A DNA stretch of 64,000 nt from Verminephrobacter eiseniae EF01-2 (GCF_000015565.1 NC_008786.1:4762501-4826500); one strand, 5' to 3'. Counted from the stretch's first letter, positions 17,495-27,092 are shown. Notes: generated by a model not told the origin, from the sequence alone. Program-made: numbers and translations.

Positions 17495-18799
17495 ATGAAG
17501 CGCGGTTTTTACACCATCATGTCGGCGCAGTTCTTCAGCTCGCTGGCCGACAACGCGCTTTTCGTGGCGGCCGTCGAACTGCTGCGAACCGAAGGTGTTC
17601 CCGAATGGCAACATGCCGCGCTGGTGCCGATGTTTGCTCTTTTCTATGTACTGCTGGCGCCCTTCGTGGGCGCTTTCGCCGACGCGCTGCCCAAAGGCCG
17701 GGTGATGTTCGTCAGCAATGCCATCAAGGCAGCAGGCTGCCTGATGATGCTGTACGGCTCGCACCCGCTGATGGCCTACGCCGTGGTCGGGCTGGGGGCT
17801 GCGGCCTACTCGCCGGCCAAGTACGGCATCCTCACCGAACTGCTGCCGGCGTCGCAATTGGTCAAGGCCAACGGCTGGATCGAGGGGCTGACCATTGCGT
17901 CCGTCATCCTGGGCGTGCTGCTGGGCGGCCAGTTGGTCGGCCCGAGCCTGTCGAGCAAACTGCTGAGCATCGACATTCCGCTGATCGACACCGGGGTGGA
18001 AACCCCGGCCGAGTCGGCCATCGCCGTGCTGATCGCGGTGTACGCGCTGGCGGCCTGGTTCAATATCCGCATTCCGCACACCGGGGTCGAAATGCGCCCG
18101 CTGCGCGCCGACCCTGCGCGCAGCGTGTTCGCCAACGCACTGGCGCTGCTGCCCGACTTTCATGCCTGCAACCGCCGCCTGTGGCGCGACAAGCTCGGCC
18201 AGATCTCGCTGGCCACCACCACATTGTTCTGGGGCGTGGGCGGCAACCTCAAATTCATCGTGCTGGCCTGGGCCGCCGTGGCGCTGGGCTACAACACCAC
18301 CGAGGCATCGGCATTGACCGGCGTGGTCGCCATTGGCACGGCGGTGGGCGCCGTGCTGGCGTCACTGCGCATGCGCCTGTACATGGCCGACCGCGTGATT
18401 TCGCTGGGCATTGCGATGGGGCTGCTGCTGATCCTGATGGTGTTCATCCACGACATCTGGCTGGCGATCCCGCTGCTCATCCTACTCGGCGGCCTGGGCG
18501 GCTTCCTGGTGGTGCCGATGAACGCGTTGCTGCAGCACCGGGGCCATAACCTGATGGGCGCGGGCCGCTCGATCGCGGTGCAAAACTTCAACGAACAAGC
18601 CTGCATCCTGGGCCTGGGCGCGTTCTACAGCCTGTCGCTCAAGCTCGGCCTGTCGGTGTCTGCCGCGATCACGACATTTGGCCTGGTGGTCGGGGGCAGC
18701 ATGTGGCTCATCCGCCAGTGGCACCAGCACAACTGCGTCAGGCACCGCGAAGAGGTCAGGCACCTGCTCGATATCGCGCGGCACGATACACACCATTGA
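17495..18799 (+). CDS. lplT: Lysophospholipid transporter LplT
   Basis: Major-facilitator-like inner-membrane protein of 434 residues that flips lysophospholipids inward for re-acylation. The N-terminus MKRGFYTIMSAQFFSSLADNAL and the stretch 'YSPAKYGILTELLPASQLVKANGW' are typical LplT. About twelve hydrophobic segments are visible, with LGGLGGFLVVPMNALLQHRG late in the protein. In enterobacteria lplT is next to the acyltransferase gene aas; here its neighbours are alr and accessory remnants. Divergent promoters with alr fall in 17285-17494. Confidence 0.93.
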   Translation: MKRGFYTIMSAQFFSSLADNALFVAAVELLRTEGVPEWQHAALVPMFALFYVLLAPFVGAFADALPKGRVMFVSNAIKAAGCLMMLYGSHPLMAYAVVGLGAAAYSPAKYGILTELLPASQLVKANGWIEGLTIASVILGVLLGGQLVGPSLSSKLLSIDIPLIDTGVETPAESAIAVLIAVYALAAWFNIRIPHTGVEMRPLRADPARSVFANALALLPDFHACNRRLWRDKLGQISLATTTLFWGVGGNLKFIVLAWAAVALGYNTTEASALTGVVAIGTAVGAVLASLRMRLYMADRVISLGIAMGLLLILMVFIHDIWLAIPLLILLGGLGGFLVVPMNALLQHRGHNLMGAGRSIAVQNFNEQACILGLGAFYSLSLKLGLSVSAAITTFGLVVGGSMWLIRQWHQHNCVRHREEVRHLLDIARHDTHH

Positions 18800-18841
18800 A
18801 CCGGCTGGATACGCCCAACGCCATCCATTTCTGGATGCACC

Positions 18842-19361
18842 ATGCCAAAGAACACCGCACCGCTGCCTGATGGGGCGCTTGTGCTGTCATCCGCAGCGCG
18901 CCTTCAACGCATCCCGCCTGACGCCGTGCGGGTCGGCGGCACGGCATCTGCAATTCATGCAAAGCATCGTTTTTCTCATATGAACCGTTGGAAACAACGG
19001 TCGTGGACTACCACGGTGAACGAATGACCGTGCCGACCGAGGGTGAAATTCTGCGCATCAAGGGATGATTGATTTTCAAGTGTAACGCCACACGAGATTA
19101 CCTTGATTTCATTGCACTGGCAGATCATATGGGCGATGACAGTATTGCACATGCGTTGCAGTCGTTTGATCGTTGATACCCGCAGGCCAGTGGCGAATCA
19201 CCCTTGCAGCAATTGCAAATTCAACTTGCCAATGCCGTTCCATACGACCTGGAAGACACCGAACCGGGCGAGTACAAGAGCCTCGATCCGCGCTGGCTGG
19301 CTGGAACGCGATCGAGGCCACTGGCTCGCACGTTGCCACCGTCATTTTGATCGGTGGCGGA
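18842..19361 (+). pseudogene. Decayed nucleotidyltransferase-like gene
   Basis: Pieces of one protein can be read across frames. Frame from ATG 18842 gives LPDGALVLSSAARLQ and VGGTASAIHAKHRFSH. After an internal deletion another frame gives EPLETTVVDYHGERMTVPTE and ILRIKG, then TGA at 19066-19068, then NATRDYLDFIALADHMGDD, a second TGA after SFDR, then SPLQQLQIQLANAVPYDLED. Frameshifts follow near 19290 and 19345. The order resembles hypothetical proteins I recall as nucleotidyltransferase/AbiEii-like toxins; that family call is uncertain. At least two nonsense codons, one deletion and two indels mean it is not functional. Confidence 0.6.
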
Positions 19362-19382
19362 TGAGGCAGGGCGGCGTCTGGC

Positions 19383-19698
19383 TCGACGGCTGGCCCGGCG
19401 ACGCAGGCACCCAGTGTCCATGGCAAAGTCTGGGCAGCCACCTTCACCCCCACGGCCAGCCGGCCCAACAATGGCGACTGGCTCGAGGACGACACCGGCA
19501 CCTGGGTGAACCTGGCCAGCGAACCCTGCGGCGGCAAGGTGGGCACCGAAGGCGGGCGCACAAGGCTGGACTTTCAACTCCGGGACGGCCAATACGATGC
19601 CGACGGCCAGATCGATGGCAGCCCCCGGCACTGCGGCGAAGGTGCCACTGTCCGTCGCCGGGCAGGCACCCGAGGCCGATTCGCATGGGCTTTGGTTC
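19383..19698 (+). pseudogene. Fragment of an Ig-like/SwmB repeat protein
   Basis: In one frame the sequence reads VHGKVWAATFTPTAS followed by GTWVNLASEPCGGKVGTEGG and RTRLDFQLRDGQYDADGQ. These match two separated parts (an Ig-like module end and the C-terminal domain) of the two intact paralogues downstream, so an internal deletion fused them. A few bases are missing after DGQIDGS, shifting frame into VPLSVAGQAPEADSHGLWF. No start codon or promoter remains. This is a third, dead member of the array. Confidence 0.8.
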
Positions 19699-20120
19699 CA
19701 ATTCCATTTCCAAAATCGTTCGTGCACGCGAAGGCGAAGCGCAGACAGTGCAAATGTGCGGCAAGCGAAGCCGACAAAGTGCATGGATGATTCAGGAATC
19801 GAATAACGAACCCGCTGCGCTTTCGGTGCCCGACGACAGGCTTTGACGAATACCCGGCTTTTCACCACCGCCGCAGCGACTGGCACGGCCAAAACGGCTA
19901 ATATCCAGGCATGGGCAACCCACGCGACTGCTTGACAAATCCCCGGTGCGCACTGGCGCCCAAACACAGCGTTGCCGCTGGCAGTGGCCTGCGATGGCCG
20001 GCCCGTTGCCGGGCTGGCACAGGCCGTCCAGTGGGCGTTTTTCCGAACGGCTGAAAACAGGCAACATCGACCCGACTGCCTGACACTCCGGCCCCACCTC
20101 CAGCGAAAGAGACCCCCACC

Positions 20121-20309
20121 ATGAGCACCGATCTTTCCCCGATCGTCTCGGAGTTCGAAACCTCCGACCAGCAAGCCAGCTACACCGAATGGCTACGCGC
20201 CAAGGTCGCGGCCAGTCTTGCCGACCCGCGCCCGGCTATTCCTCATGATGAGGTAGAGCGGCGTATGGCTCAACGACTGGCTCAGCTACGCAAGCACCAA
20301 GTGTCCTGA
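20121..20309 (+). CDS. Antitoxin of a RelB/ParD-like type II system
   Basis: 62-residue acidic protein (start MSTDLSPIVSEFETSDQQAS, then YTEWLRAKVAASLADPRP, IPHDEVERRMAQRLAQLRK). Size, the helical C-terminal half with HDEVERRM, and position directly before a ParE/RelE-like toxin identify it as the antitoxin that neutralises the toxin and represses the pair. Its TGA shares one base with the toxin ATG (TGATG at 20307-20311). AAAGAGA about 10 bases before the ATG is the ribosome site. Confidence 0.85.
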   Translation: MSTDLSPIVSEFETSDQQASYTEWLRAKVAASLADPRPAIPHDEVERRMAQRLAQLRKHQVS

Positions 20310-20608
20310 TGCTGCCGATCTTCTGGCTAGAGACAGCCGACACCGATCTGGCCGACATCACACAATACATCGGCCTGCGCGACATCAATGCAGCAGAGCG
20401 CATGTGGCACCGCCTGCGCAACTGCGTCCTGCCGCTGTCAGAGCACCCATACCTATACCGCATCAGCGAGCGTGTTCCCGGTCTGCGCGAAATCGTCGCG
20501 CATCCCAACTACCTCGTGTTGTACCGGGTCACAGCGACCCGCATCGAAGTCGTGAACGTGGTGCATACCCGTCGTGAATTCCCCCAGCACTCCAATGACG
20601 GCCCCTGA
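20309..20608 (+). CDS. Toxin of the RelE/ParE family
   Basis: 99-residue toxin-type protein: 'FWLETADTDLADITQYIGLR', then SEHPYLYRISERVPGLREIV, then 'YLVLYRVTATRIEVVNVVHTRREFP'. The last stretch is the ParE/RelE core strand and C-terminal arm, intact here. ParE members poison gyrase and RelE members cleave mRNA on the ribosome; the sequence alone does not separate them, though PGLREI and YLVLYRV look more like ParE. Coupled to the antitoxin gene. The pair lies between a dead and a live copy of the repeat-protein gene. Confidence 0.87.
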   Translation: MLPIFWLETADTDLADITQYIGLRDINAAERMWHRLRNCVLPLSEHPYLYRISERVPGLREIVAHPNYLVLYRVTATRIEVVNVVHTRREFPQHSNDGP

Positions 20609-20738
20609 AACCATTGCCGCTTCGCTTGCCTGCCCGCGCTTGCGCTCGCTCGATCGCAAGGCGTTGCGCAGCAGCAACCCGGGCCGCCCTCCCATGGCTG
20701 CAACAACAGTAACAGTAGGTGATGGGCCGCACCCGGTC

Positions 20739-20744
20739 TATACT
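20739..20744 (+). promoter_or_regulatory. Candidate -10 element of the first repeat-protein gene
   Basis: TATACT within CTATACTCCGC. The identical CTATACTCCGC precedes the second paralogue (TATACT at 23598-23603), and the downstream leaders also match (TGCGCTGTGGC, GCGGATGACCGAA, CCCGATCAACC). Conservation between paralogues in otherwise diverged leader DNA supports a real promoter. No clear -35 hexamer is visible at standard spacing. Confidence 0.5.
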
Positions 20745-20944
20745 CCGCTCCACGGCGTTCGTTCCAGAATCGTGACAATCTGTCAGAGATATCGCCCGCC
20801 ACTGGGCAGACGCAGCCCCGCCAGACAAGGTACGGCACTGACACACACTTGCGCTGTGGCACTGAGCACAAGCGGATGACCGAAGCCCGATCAACCCCTC
20901 TTCATCCCACCAATCCATTCTCATTCCATCGAAAGGAACACACC

Positions 20945-23248
20945 GTGGCCCACAGCATCACCATGGATAACTCCGCCCTCAAAGCCGGCGAAACGGCGAG
21001 AGTCACCGTCTTCATCGACAACACTTACAACCCGGTATTGCGAGGCACAGGGACGCGCCTTCGGCTCGATGGCCTGGACTTTTCGCAGGCCCCTGGCACT
21101 GTGCTGTATGTGACCAGCGAGACGGTCGCCGGGGGTGACAATTACTACTTCGACCTCACCCCCACCCCGAACACGCAGAACGCCGGCGGCACCATCCGCA
21201 TGAGCATTCCCGCCTCAGGTGACCGCCCTGCCATCAACCTGAGCAAGACCTACACCGCCGACACCCAGCGGCCCACTCTCGCCACCACCTACCGGTTCTC
21301 GCCCGACTGCGACTTGACCGCCGGCGATACAGCCACCATCACCTTCAGCTTTTCCGAGCCGGTCACCGGCTTCACCATCGATGACCTGACGATACCGACG
21401 GGCAAGGGCACGCTGAGCAACCTGCGCACCACCGACGGCGGCACCACTTGGACGGTAGACCTGAGGGCGCCGGCCACCTTGCCGGCCAACACCCCTGAGG
21501 ATGTCCAGATCACCGTCAACATGGCCGGCATCACCGATGCTGCGGGCAACGCGGGCACGGGAAGCGCAACCCTTGCCACCTACAGCCTCGGCAACAAGCC
21601 GCCCAGCATCGTCTCTGTGGTCGGCCCCACCTCCATCGTCTTGGACGACACCGACGTCACCATTACCTTCACCTTCAGCGAGGCAGTCACCGGCTTCACG
21701 TTGGCCAACATCAATTTGGACAACTCCAGTGCCTCTCCCTACATCACCTACAGCCCGAAAGCGCCGGTCAGCGCAGATGGTGGCCGCACCTGGACCATCA
21801 CCTACCGTGCCGCTCCGCGCACCACGGATTCCACCAACACCGTCAGCATCCGCAACCTCGATGGCGTGCGTGACCTCGCAGGCAACGCCGCAGTGCCTAA
21901 CTCCAGCGCCAGCACCGACAACTACGAGGTCGATGCCGAGGATCCCCATCCCACCAGCGCTACGTTTGACAAAGCGCGCCTCACCGCTGGCGAAACCGCC
22001 ACCGTCACCATCACTTTCAACGAGAGCGTCGTCAGTGGCCTCACCGAAGCTGCCATTCAGATCGCCAACGGTTCTGTGAGCAACCTGAGGTCGGTCGCCG
22101 GCTCCGACGGCAGAGTCTGGACAGTCACCTTCACACCCACGGCCAACCTGGCGCGCACCAGCAGCTCGATCACAGTAAATGTGGACGGCCTCAGAGATCG
22201 CGCCGGCAACACCAGCTCTGGTTCCCAGCCGTTCTACGACTCCACCATCGTCATCGACACCAAGGTCTTTGTCGTCAACGCCGCCACGGTGAACGGCAAG
22301 CAGTTGGTATTGCGCTACAGCGATGAAACCATGCTGGACCCGGACCAGACCCACAACGCGCCCAACGATGCCTTCGTGGTGCTGGTCGATGGCGTGCGCA
22401 ACAACGTCACCGGCGTGGCCGTGGATGCAGCGGCCAAGACCGTCACGCTGACGCTTGAGGGCGCGGTGAGCAAGGACCAGCAGGTGACCGTCGCCTACAA
22501 CGACCCCAGCACCGGCAACGACCCGCAAGCGGTGCAGGAGGCCGGCACCGGCACCACCAGCGGCCACGACGCGGCCAGTTTCGCGGCCAAGCCGGTGACC
22601 AACCTCACCCGGCCCCCGGTCGCACCCGCCACACCGGAGGCGCCGGATGCGCCGGACTCCGACCGCGACGGTCTGTCCAACAACCGGGAGGACCAGGCCC
22701 CCGGCCTGCTGCGCCCCGACGGCTCGGCCGGCCTGGCTGGCGACGGCAACGGCGATGGCGTCAAAGACAGCCTGCAGGTCGCCGTCGCTTCGACCCGCGA
22801 CCTGACCCTGGTGGCCGGCAGCCGGGACGGCAAACTGATCCCCGACAGCAACGCGCGCATCACCGAACTGGTGCGCAGCGATGCCCCGGCCAAGCTGCCC
22901 AAGGGCATGGAGATGCCGCTCGGCCTGACCTCATTCAAGGTATCGCTGGCCGAAGGCCGCAGCACCGAGAGCTTCAGCCTGTACGTAGATTCGGCGCTCG
23001 GCGCCAACGGCTACTGGCTCAAGAACGGCGCCGGCACCTGGGTGAACCTGGCCAGCGAACCCTACGGCGGCAAAGTGAGCAGCGAAGGCGGGCGCACGCG
23101 GCTGGACTTTCAGATCCAGGACGGCGGCGAGTACGACGCCGACGGCCAGGCCGATGGCAGCATCACCGCCCCCGGCGCCGTGGCGAAGATGCCGCTGTCC
23201 ATCCTCGGGCAGACGCCCCAGGTCGATTCGCATGGGTACTGGTTCTAA
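20945..23248 (+). CDS. Ig-like/SwmB repeat surface protein, paralogue 1
   Basis: 767-residue repetitive protein starting at GTG 20945, with AAAGGA 11 bases upstream. The paralogue starts at the matching codon. Modules: an N-terminal domain (1-105), three Ig-like modules (about 107-215, 219-330, 335-437) each with ITFxFSExVTGF-type strands, and a SwmB-type repeat (about 440-540, VNGKQLVLRYSDETMLDPDQ). Then come a calcium-loop segment DSDRDG...GDGNGDGVKD (571-605) and a conserved C-terminal domain ending VDSHGYWF. No N-terminal signal peptide or anchor is seen, which suggests type I secretion through a C-terminal signal. Likely adhesin or extracellular matrix protein; function inferred. Confidence 0.8.
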   Translation: MAHSITMDNSALKAGETARVTVFIDNTYNPVLRGTGTRLRLDGLDFSQAPGTVLYVTSETVAGGDNYYFDLTPTPNTQNAGGTIRMSIPASGDRPAINLSKTYTADTQRPTLATTYRFSPDCDLTAGDTATITFSFSEPVTGFTIDDLTIPTGKGTLSNLRTTDGGTTWTVDLRAPATLPANTPEDVQITVNMAGITDAAGNAGTGSATLATYSLGNKPPSIVSVVGPTSIVLDDTDVTITFTFSEAVTGFTLANINLDNSSASPYITYSPKAPVSADGGRTWTITYRAAPRTTDSTNTVSIRNLDGVRDLAGNAAVPNSSASTDNYEVDAEDPHPTSATFDKARLTAGETATVTITFNESVVSGLTEAAIQIANGSVSNLRSVAGSDGRVWTVTFTPTANLARTSSSITVNVDGLRDRAGNTSSGSQPFYDSTIVIDTKVFVVNAATVNGKQLVLRYSDETMLDPDQTHNAPNDAFVVLVDGVRNNVTGVAVDAAAKTVTLTLEGAVSKDQQVTVAYNDPSTGNDPQAVQEAGTGTTSGHDAASFAAKPVTNLTRPPVAPATPEAPDAPDSDRDGLSNNREDQAPGLLRPDGSAGLAGDGNGDGVKDSLQVAVASTRDLTLVAGSRDGKLIPDSNARITELVRSDAPAKLPKGMEMPLGLTSFKVSLAEGRSTESFSLYVDSALGANGYWLKNGAGTWVNLASEPYGGKVSSEGGRTRLDFQIQDGGEYDADGQADGSITAPGAVAKMPLSILGQTPQVDSHGYWF

Positions 23249-23754
23249 CGATTCTGCGGGCGCCAAATGCCCAGGCATGACGACGACCTGCTGGAAAGTA
23301 GGGGGGGGGTGTTCAGCACGCAGGCGTTGGCCCGTGGAACGCGGCTGGCGGCACTGAAAACCACTCGGTGCCGCAGGGCAGGTCGATAGCCTGCTGGAGG
23401 TTGAACTGGGTGTCGTAGCTCAGTCCCGCCGCTGCACAGGCCGCCGGGTTGCGCTCGCGCAAGATCGAGAACTCGCCCCGGTGCAGCGGCCTGCGATGAC
23501 CGGTCTGCTGCCGGGCGGCGCGGGCCGGTGGGCGTTTTTTTCGCATGACTGAAAACCAACATGTGACAGATTGGTAGATTGCGGGCTGCGCCTGCGCTAT
23601 ACTCCGCAGCGCGAAATTCGTTTCCAGTTGTCAAAGATGTCACGCCGCCGGGCGGAAAAGGGGCATCACCGACACGCCTGCGCTGTGGCGGTGACCACGG
23701 CGGATGACCGAAACCCGATCAACCTCTTCGCCATTTCACCGGAAAGAAAACACT
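23249..23754. other. Spacer between the two repeat-protein genes
   Basis: No convincing gene. It contains a run of nine G (23301-23309), a stretch (about 23490-23570: CCTGCGATG, GGTGGGCGTTTTTTTCG, GACTGAAAAC) that matches 19985-20066 after the dead copy, and the promoter region with TATACT at 23598. A minus-strand frame at 23313-23546 is open but unrecognised. The shared stretch shows that the duplicated unit carried this flank with it. Confidence 0.6.
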
Positions 23755-26077
23755 ATGGCCAATGTCATCACCGTTCCAGACCGCTCCATCACGATCGGCG
23801 AAACCCAGAGAATCGCTTTCGATTTTGAGAACATAGACGCCATGGACGTCACAGGAGGCAATAACAGCCTCAAAGAGTGTCTGCAGCTGGACTACAGTCA
23901 TGCCAATGGCCGCATAAAAGATTACAGTTGGCACTGGACGTTTGGCCGTTGGACCGGCGAGTTCAATGCCAACCAGGGCGTGGAGTCCACCGGCAACTAC
24001 ATCCGCTTCGTCCGTGCCGCCTCCGGCAGCGTACCTGCTATGGATGTCATCAGCCAAACCTTCGACATCGACACCAAGCGGCCCACGATCGTCGGCACCA
24101 CCACGATCGATGCCCCCAGCCTGACCAGGGCCGGCCAGGTAACCACCATCACCTTTACCTTCCACGAGCGGATAACCAACTTCACACTGGAGGACCTGGC
24201 GATACAACAGCCGGACAGGGGCACGCTGGAAAACCTGCGCAGCACCGACGACGGCAGGACTTGGAAGGTAGACCTGAGGGCACCGGCCAACCTGGCGGCC
24301 AACACCGAGGTGAAGGACATCCGGATCACCATCGACATGGCCGGCATCAACGATATCCCGGGCAACGCAGGCGCGGTGCGGTCGGGGGGGACGGAATACC
24401 ACACCCTCATCACCTACAACATCGACACCAAGCCGCCCAGCGCCACCATCGCCGTCACACCCAACCCCGTCACGAACAACAACGACAGACTGGTCACCGT
24501 TATCATCACCTTCGACGAGGAAGTCACCGGCTTCACGGCAGACAACATCGATCTCAGCAACGCCAATGTCGGTACCCGTCCCGGCGCCGGCCGCACAGAA
24601 ACGCTGGTCCGCGCGATCGACGGCCGCCGCGCCTACTCCATCACCTACACGGCCGCTGCGGACACCGAGGATGCCACCAACACCATCAGCCTGCGCAACC
24701 TCAATACCATTCGCGACGCCGCAGGCAACGTCGCAACGGTCAACCCCACCAGCAACAACTTCGAGATCGACACCCGGGCGCCCACGGTCACGATCGCGAT
24801 GGACAAAGAGCGCCTGACCGCTGGCGAAACCGCCACCGTCACTTTCACCTTCAGCGAGACCGTCACCGGCTTCAGCGACACTTCCATCGTCGTGGATGGC
24901 GCCAACGGCACTCTGGGCAACCTGAGGCAGGACACAGCCGACGGCAAAATCTGGAGAGGCACTTTCACCCCCACGGCCAGCCTGTCCAACACCCGCAGCC
25001 AGATCAGCGTGAATTACGAGGGCATCAGAGACCGCCACGGCAACAGCAACAGTGGTACGAGCACAGCCCGCAGCTACACCGTCGACACCGCCGTCTTTGC
25101 CATCATCAGCGCCACGGTGAACGGCAGGCAGTTGGTATTGCAGTACAGCGATGAAACCGCGCTGGACCCGGAGCAGACCCATAACGCACCCAACGATGCG
25201 TTTGTGGTGCTGGTCGATGGCGTGCGCAACAACGTCACCGGCGTGCTCGTGGATGCAGCGGCCAAGACCATCACGCTGACGCTCGACAGCGCCGTGACCC
25301 GGGGCCAGCAGGTGAGCGTCGCCTACAACGACCCCAGCACCGGTGACGACCCGCAAGCGGTGCAAGAAGCCACCACCGGCACCGACGCGGCCAGCTTCGC
25401 GGCCAAACCGGCGACCAACGTTACCCCCCCCCCCCCCCCCCGCACCGGATACATCGAATGCATCGAATGCGCCAGACGCACCGGACTCCGACCGCGACGG
25501 TGTGCCCAACGACCAGGAGGACCAGGCCACCGGCCTGCTGCGCCCCGATGGCTCGGCCGGCATGGCTGGCGATGGCAACGGCGACGGTATCAAAGACAGC
25601 CAGCAGGCCGCCGTCAGTTCGACCCGCAGCCAGACCCTGGTGGCTGGCAGCCAGGACGGCAAGCTGATCCCCGACAGCAACGCGCGCATCAGCAAAATGG
25701 AGCACAGCGCAGCCCCCGCCACCATGCCCAAGGGCATGGAAATGCCCGTCGGCCTGACGTCATTCACGGTGTCGCTGGCCGAAGGCCGCAGCACCGAGAG
25801 CTTCAGCCTGTACGCAGACCCGGCGCTCGGCGCCACCGGCTACTGGATCAAGGACAGCACCGGCACCTGGGTGAACCTGGCCAGCGAACCCTACGGCGGC
25901 AAGGTGGCCAGCGAAGGCGGGCGCACGCGGCTGGACTTTCAGATCCAGGACGGCGGCCAGTACGATGCCGACGGCCAGGTCAACGGCAGCATCACCACCC
26001 CCGGGGCTGTGGCGAAAATGCCGCTGTCCATCGTCGGGCAGGCGCCCCAGGCCGATACGCATGGCTTCTGGTATTAA
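23755..26077 (+). CDS. Ig-like/SwmB repeat surface protein, paralogue 2, frameshifted at poly-C
   Basis: Paralogue of the previous protein with the same module order: N-terminal domain, Ig-like modules near residues 109, 227 and 342, and a SwmB repeat near 443-545 (VNGRQLVLQYSDETALDPEQ). The reading frame is broken at residue ~557 by 18 consecutive C. With 17 C (or 14, 20) the frame would continue through DSDRDGVPNDQEDQ and the conserved C-terminal domain to TADTHGFWY-like end at 26077, about 773 residues. With 18 C, translation enters an arginine-rich out-of-frame tail ending at 26244. Start ATG 23755, GGAAAG upstream. Either a phase-variable gene in its off state or a sequencing miscount. 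Confidence 0.75.
25424..25441. repeat. Poly-C tract of 18 bases inside the second repeat-protein gene
   Basis: GTTA is followed by 18 C and then GCACCGGAT. The tract encodes a proline linker between the SwmB repeat and the calcium-loop/C-terminal domain. The first paralogue has mixed bases at this point. Gain or loss of one base by slipped-strand mispairing would switch the C-terminal domain in or out of frame. Confidence 0.9.
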
Positions 26078-26306
26078 AGGCACCAAGGGCTTGTGCGGGT
26101 TGCGCGGGCGCCCAACGATGCAACACCCCATGCGACAGATGCGCAACAGGGTGCGGCGCGCCGTCGGCATACAGTCCAACGATTTGGAGATTGCGCAAGC
26201 GCCAACTGCTGGCGCATGAAACCCTGCTGGAAAACAACGGATAATCCCTTGTCCACCGTTTGACGATTTCCTTGGCAATTTTTTTCAACCCCATCACGGA
26301 GAAAAC

Positions 26307-27092
26307 ATGATGACACCACAAACCCGCCGCTTCCCCTTGCGCACCGTCCTGACCATTGCCACCGTCGCCACGTTGGCGGCATGTGGCGGCGGCGGTGGTG
26401 GCGGCGATGGCGGCAGCCCCAGCACCCCGGCGACCACCATCGACCCGACGCAATTCAAAGGCCGCTGGGCCACCGCTGCCGCTGTGACGCCCGTGATGAC
26501 CGCCGTGGTTCTGCCCGATGCCTCGGGCACGACGGCCAGCGCCTGGTTGCTGGCCAATGATGCGAGCCGGCTGGTCAAACTGGTGCTGTTCAGCGACAGC
26601 AGCGCCAACGGCACGTCTTACACGCTGGCGCCGACGAATACCGATGGCCAGTCCGTGCTCGGCACGGTGACGGGCACGCTGACGAGCAGCCCCAAGCGCA
26701 TGTCTCTGACCGGTGTGAGCAGCGCGGCTTTGGCGTTCGACCAAAGCGACGCGCTGGCCAAGGCGGCGGAGCAGGCCGACGCGGCCAAAACCTGGGAGTC
26801 GATCGCCGGCGGCAATGCCCGCACCACGACCTGGACGGTGGCCAGCGACGGCGCCATCTCCGGCAGCTCGACCACCGGTTGCAGCTTTACCGGCAAACTG
26901 ACCGCGATGAGCAGCAGCAATGCCTTCAGCGCGCAGATCGCTGAAAGCTGCTCCGACGGCGTCACCACCAACTTCAGCGGCATCGCCACGGTGGATGCGC
27001 CCAAAACCCGCCTGACCGTGACGGCGATCACCGCCGACACCAAGAAGGGCGTGGCGATTTTCTTTGGCGCCAAAGCAGCCGCAACGCAGTAA
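26307..27092 (+). CDS. Putative lipoprotein, unknown function
   Basis: 261-residue secreted protein. The N-terminus (MMTPQTRRFPLRTVLTIATV) leads to the lipobox LAAC followed by a run of glycines, so it should be lipidated on that cysteine and held in a membrane. GGAG sits 11 bases before the ATG. The mature part is rich in Thr, Ser and Ala, reads as beta strands (FKGRWATAAAVTPVMTAVV, 'GTVTGTLTSSPKRMSLTGV'), and has two cysteines (TTGCSFTG and AESCSDG) that could form a disulfide. No known domain recognised. It lies between the repeat-protein array and the toxin-antitoxin remnants. Confidence 0.8.
   Translation: MMTPQTRRFPLRTVLTIATVATLAACGGGGGGGDGGSPSTPATTIDPTQFKGRWATAAAVTPVMTAVVLPDASGTTASAWLLANDASRLVKLVLFSDSSANGTSYTLAPTNTDGQSVLGTVTGTLTSSPKRMSLTGVSSAALAFDQSDALAKAAEQADAAKTWESIAGGNARTTTWTVASDGAISGSSTTGCSFTGKLTAMSSSNAFSAQIAESCSDGVTTNFSGIATVDAPKTRLTVTAITADTKKGVAIFFGAKAAATQ

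Noticed and set aside
18842..19027. 61-residue frame at 18842 as an intact small gene
   Set aside because: Its sequence joins with later frames into one larger broken protein, so it is the start of a pseudogene.
23313..23546. Minus-strand 77-codon frame in the array spacer
   Set aside because: Contains protein-like words (LSYDTQFNLQQAIDL) but has no ribosome site, its counterpart at 19898-20128 does not keep the same frame content, and no family is recognised.
25440..26244. Out-of-frame tail after the poly-C tract as a real C-terminal domain
   Set aside because: It is arginine/glutamine-rich and has no match in the paralogue, whereas the other frame matches the paralogue to the end.
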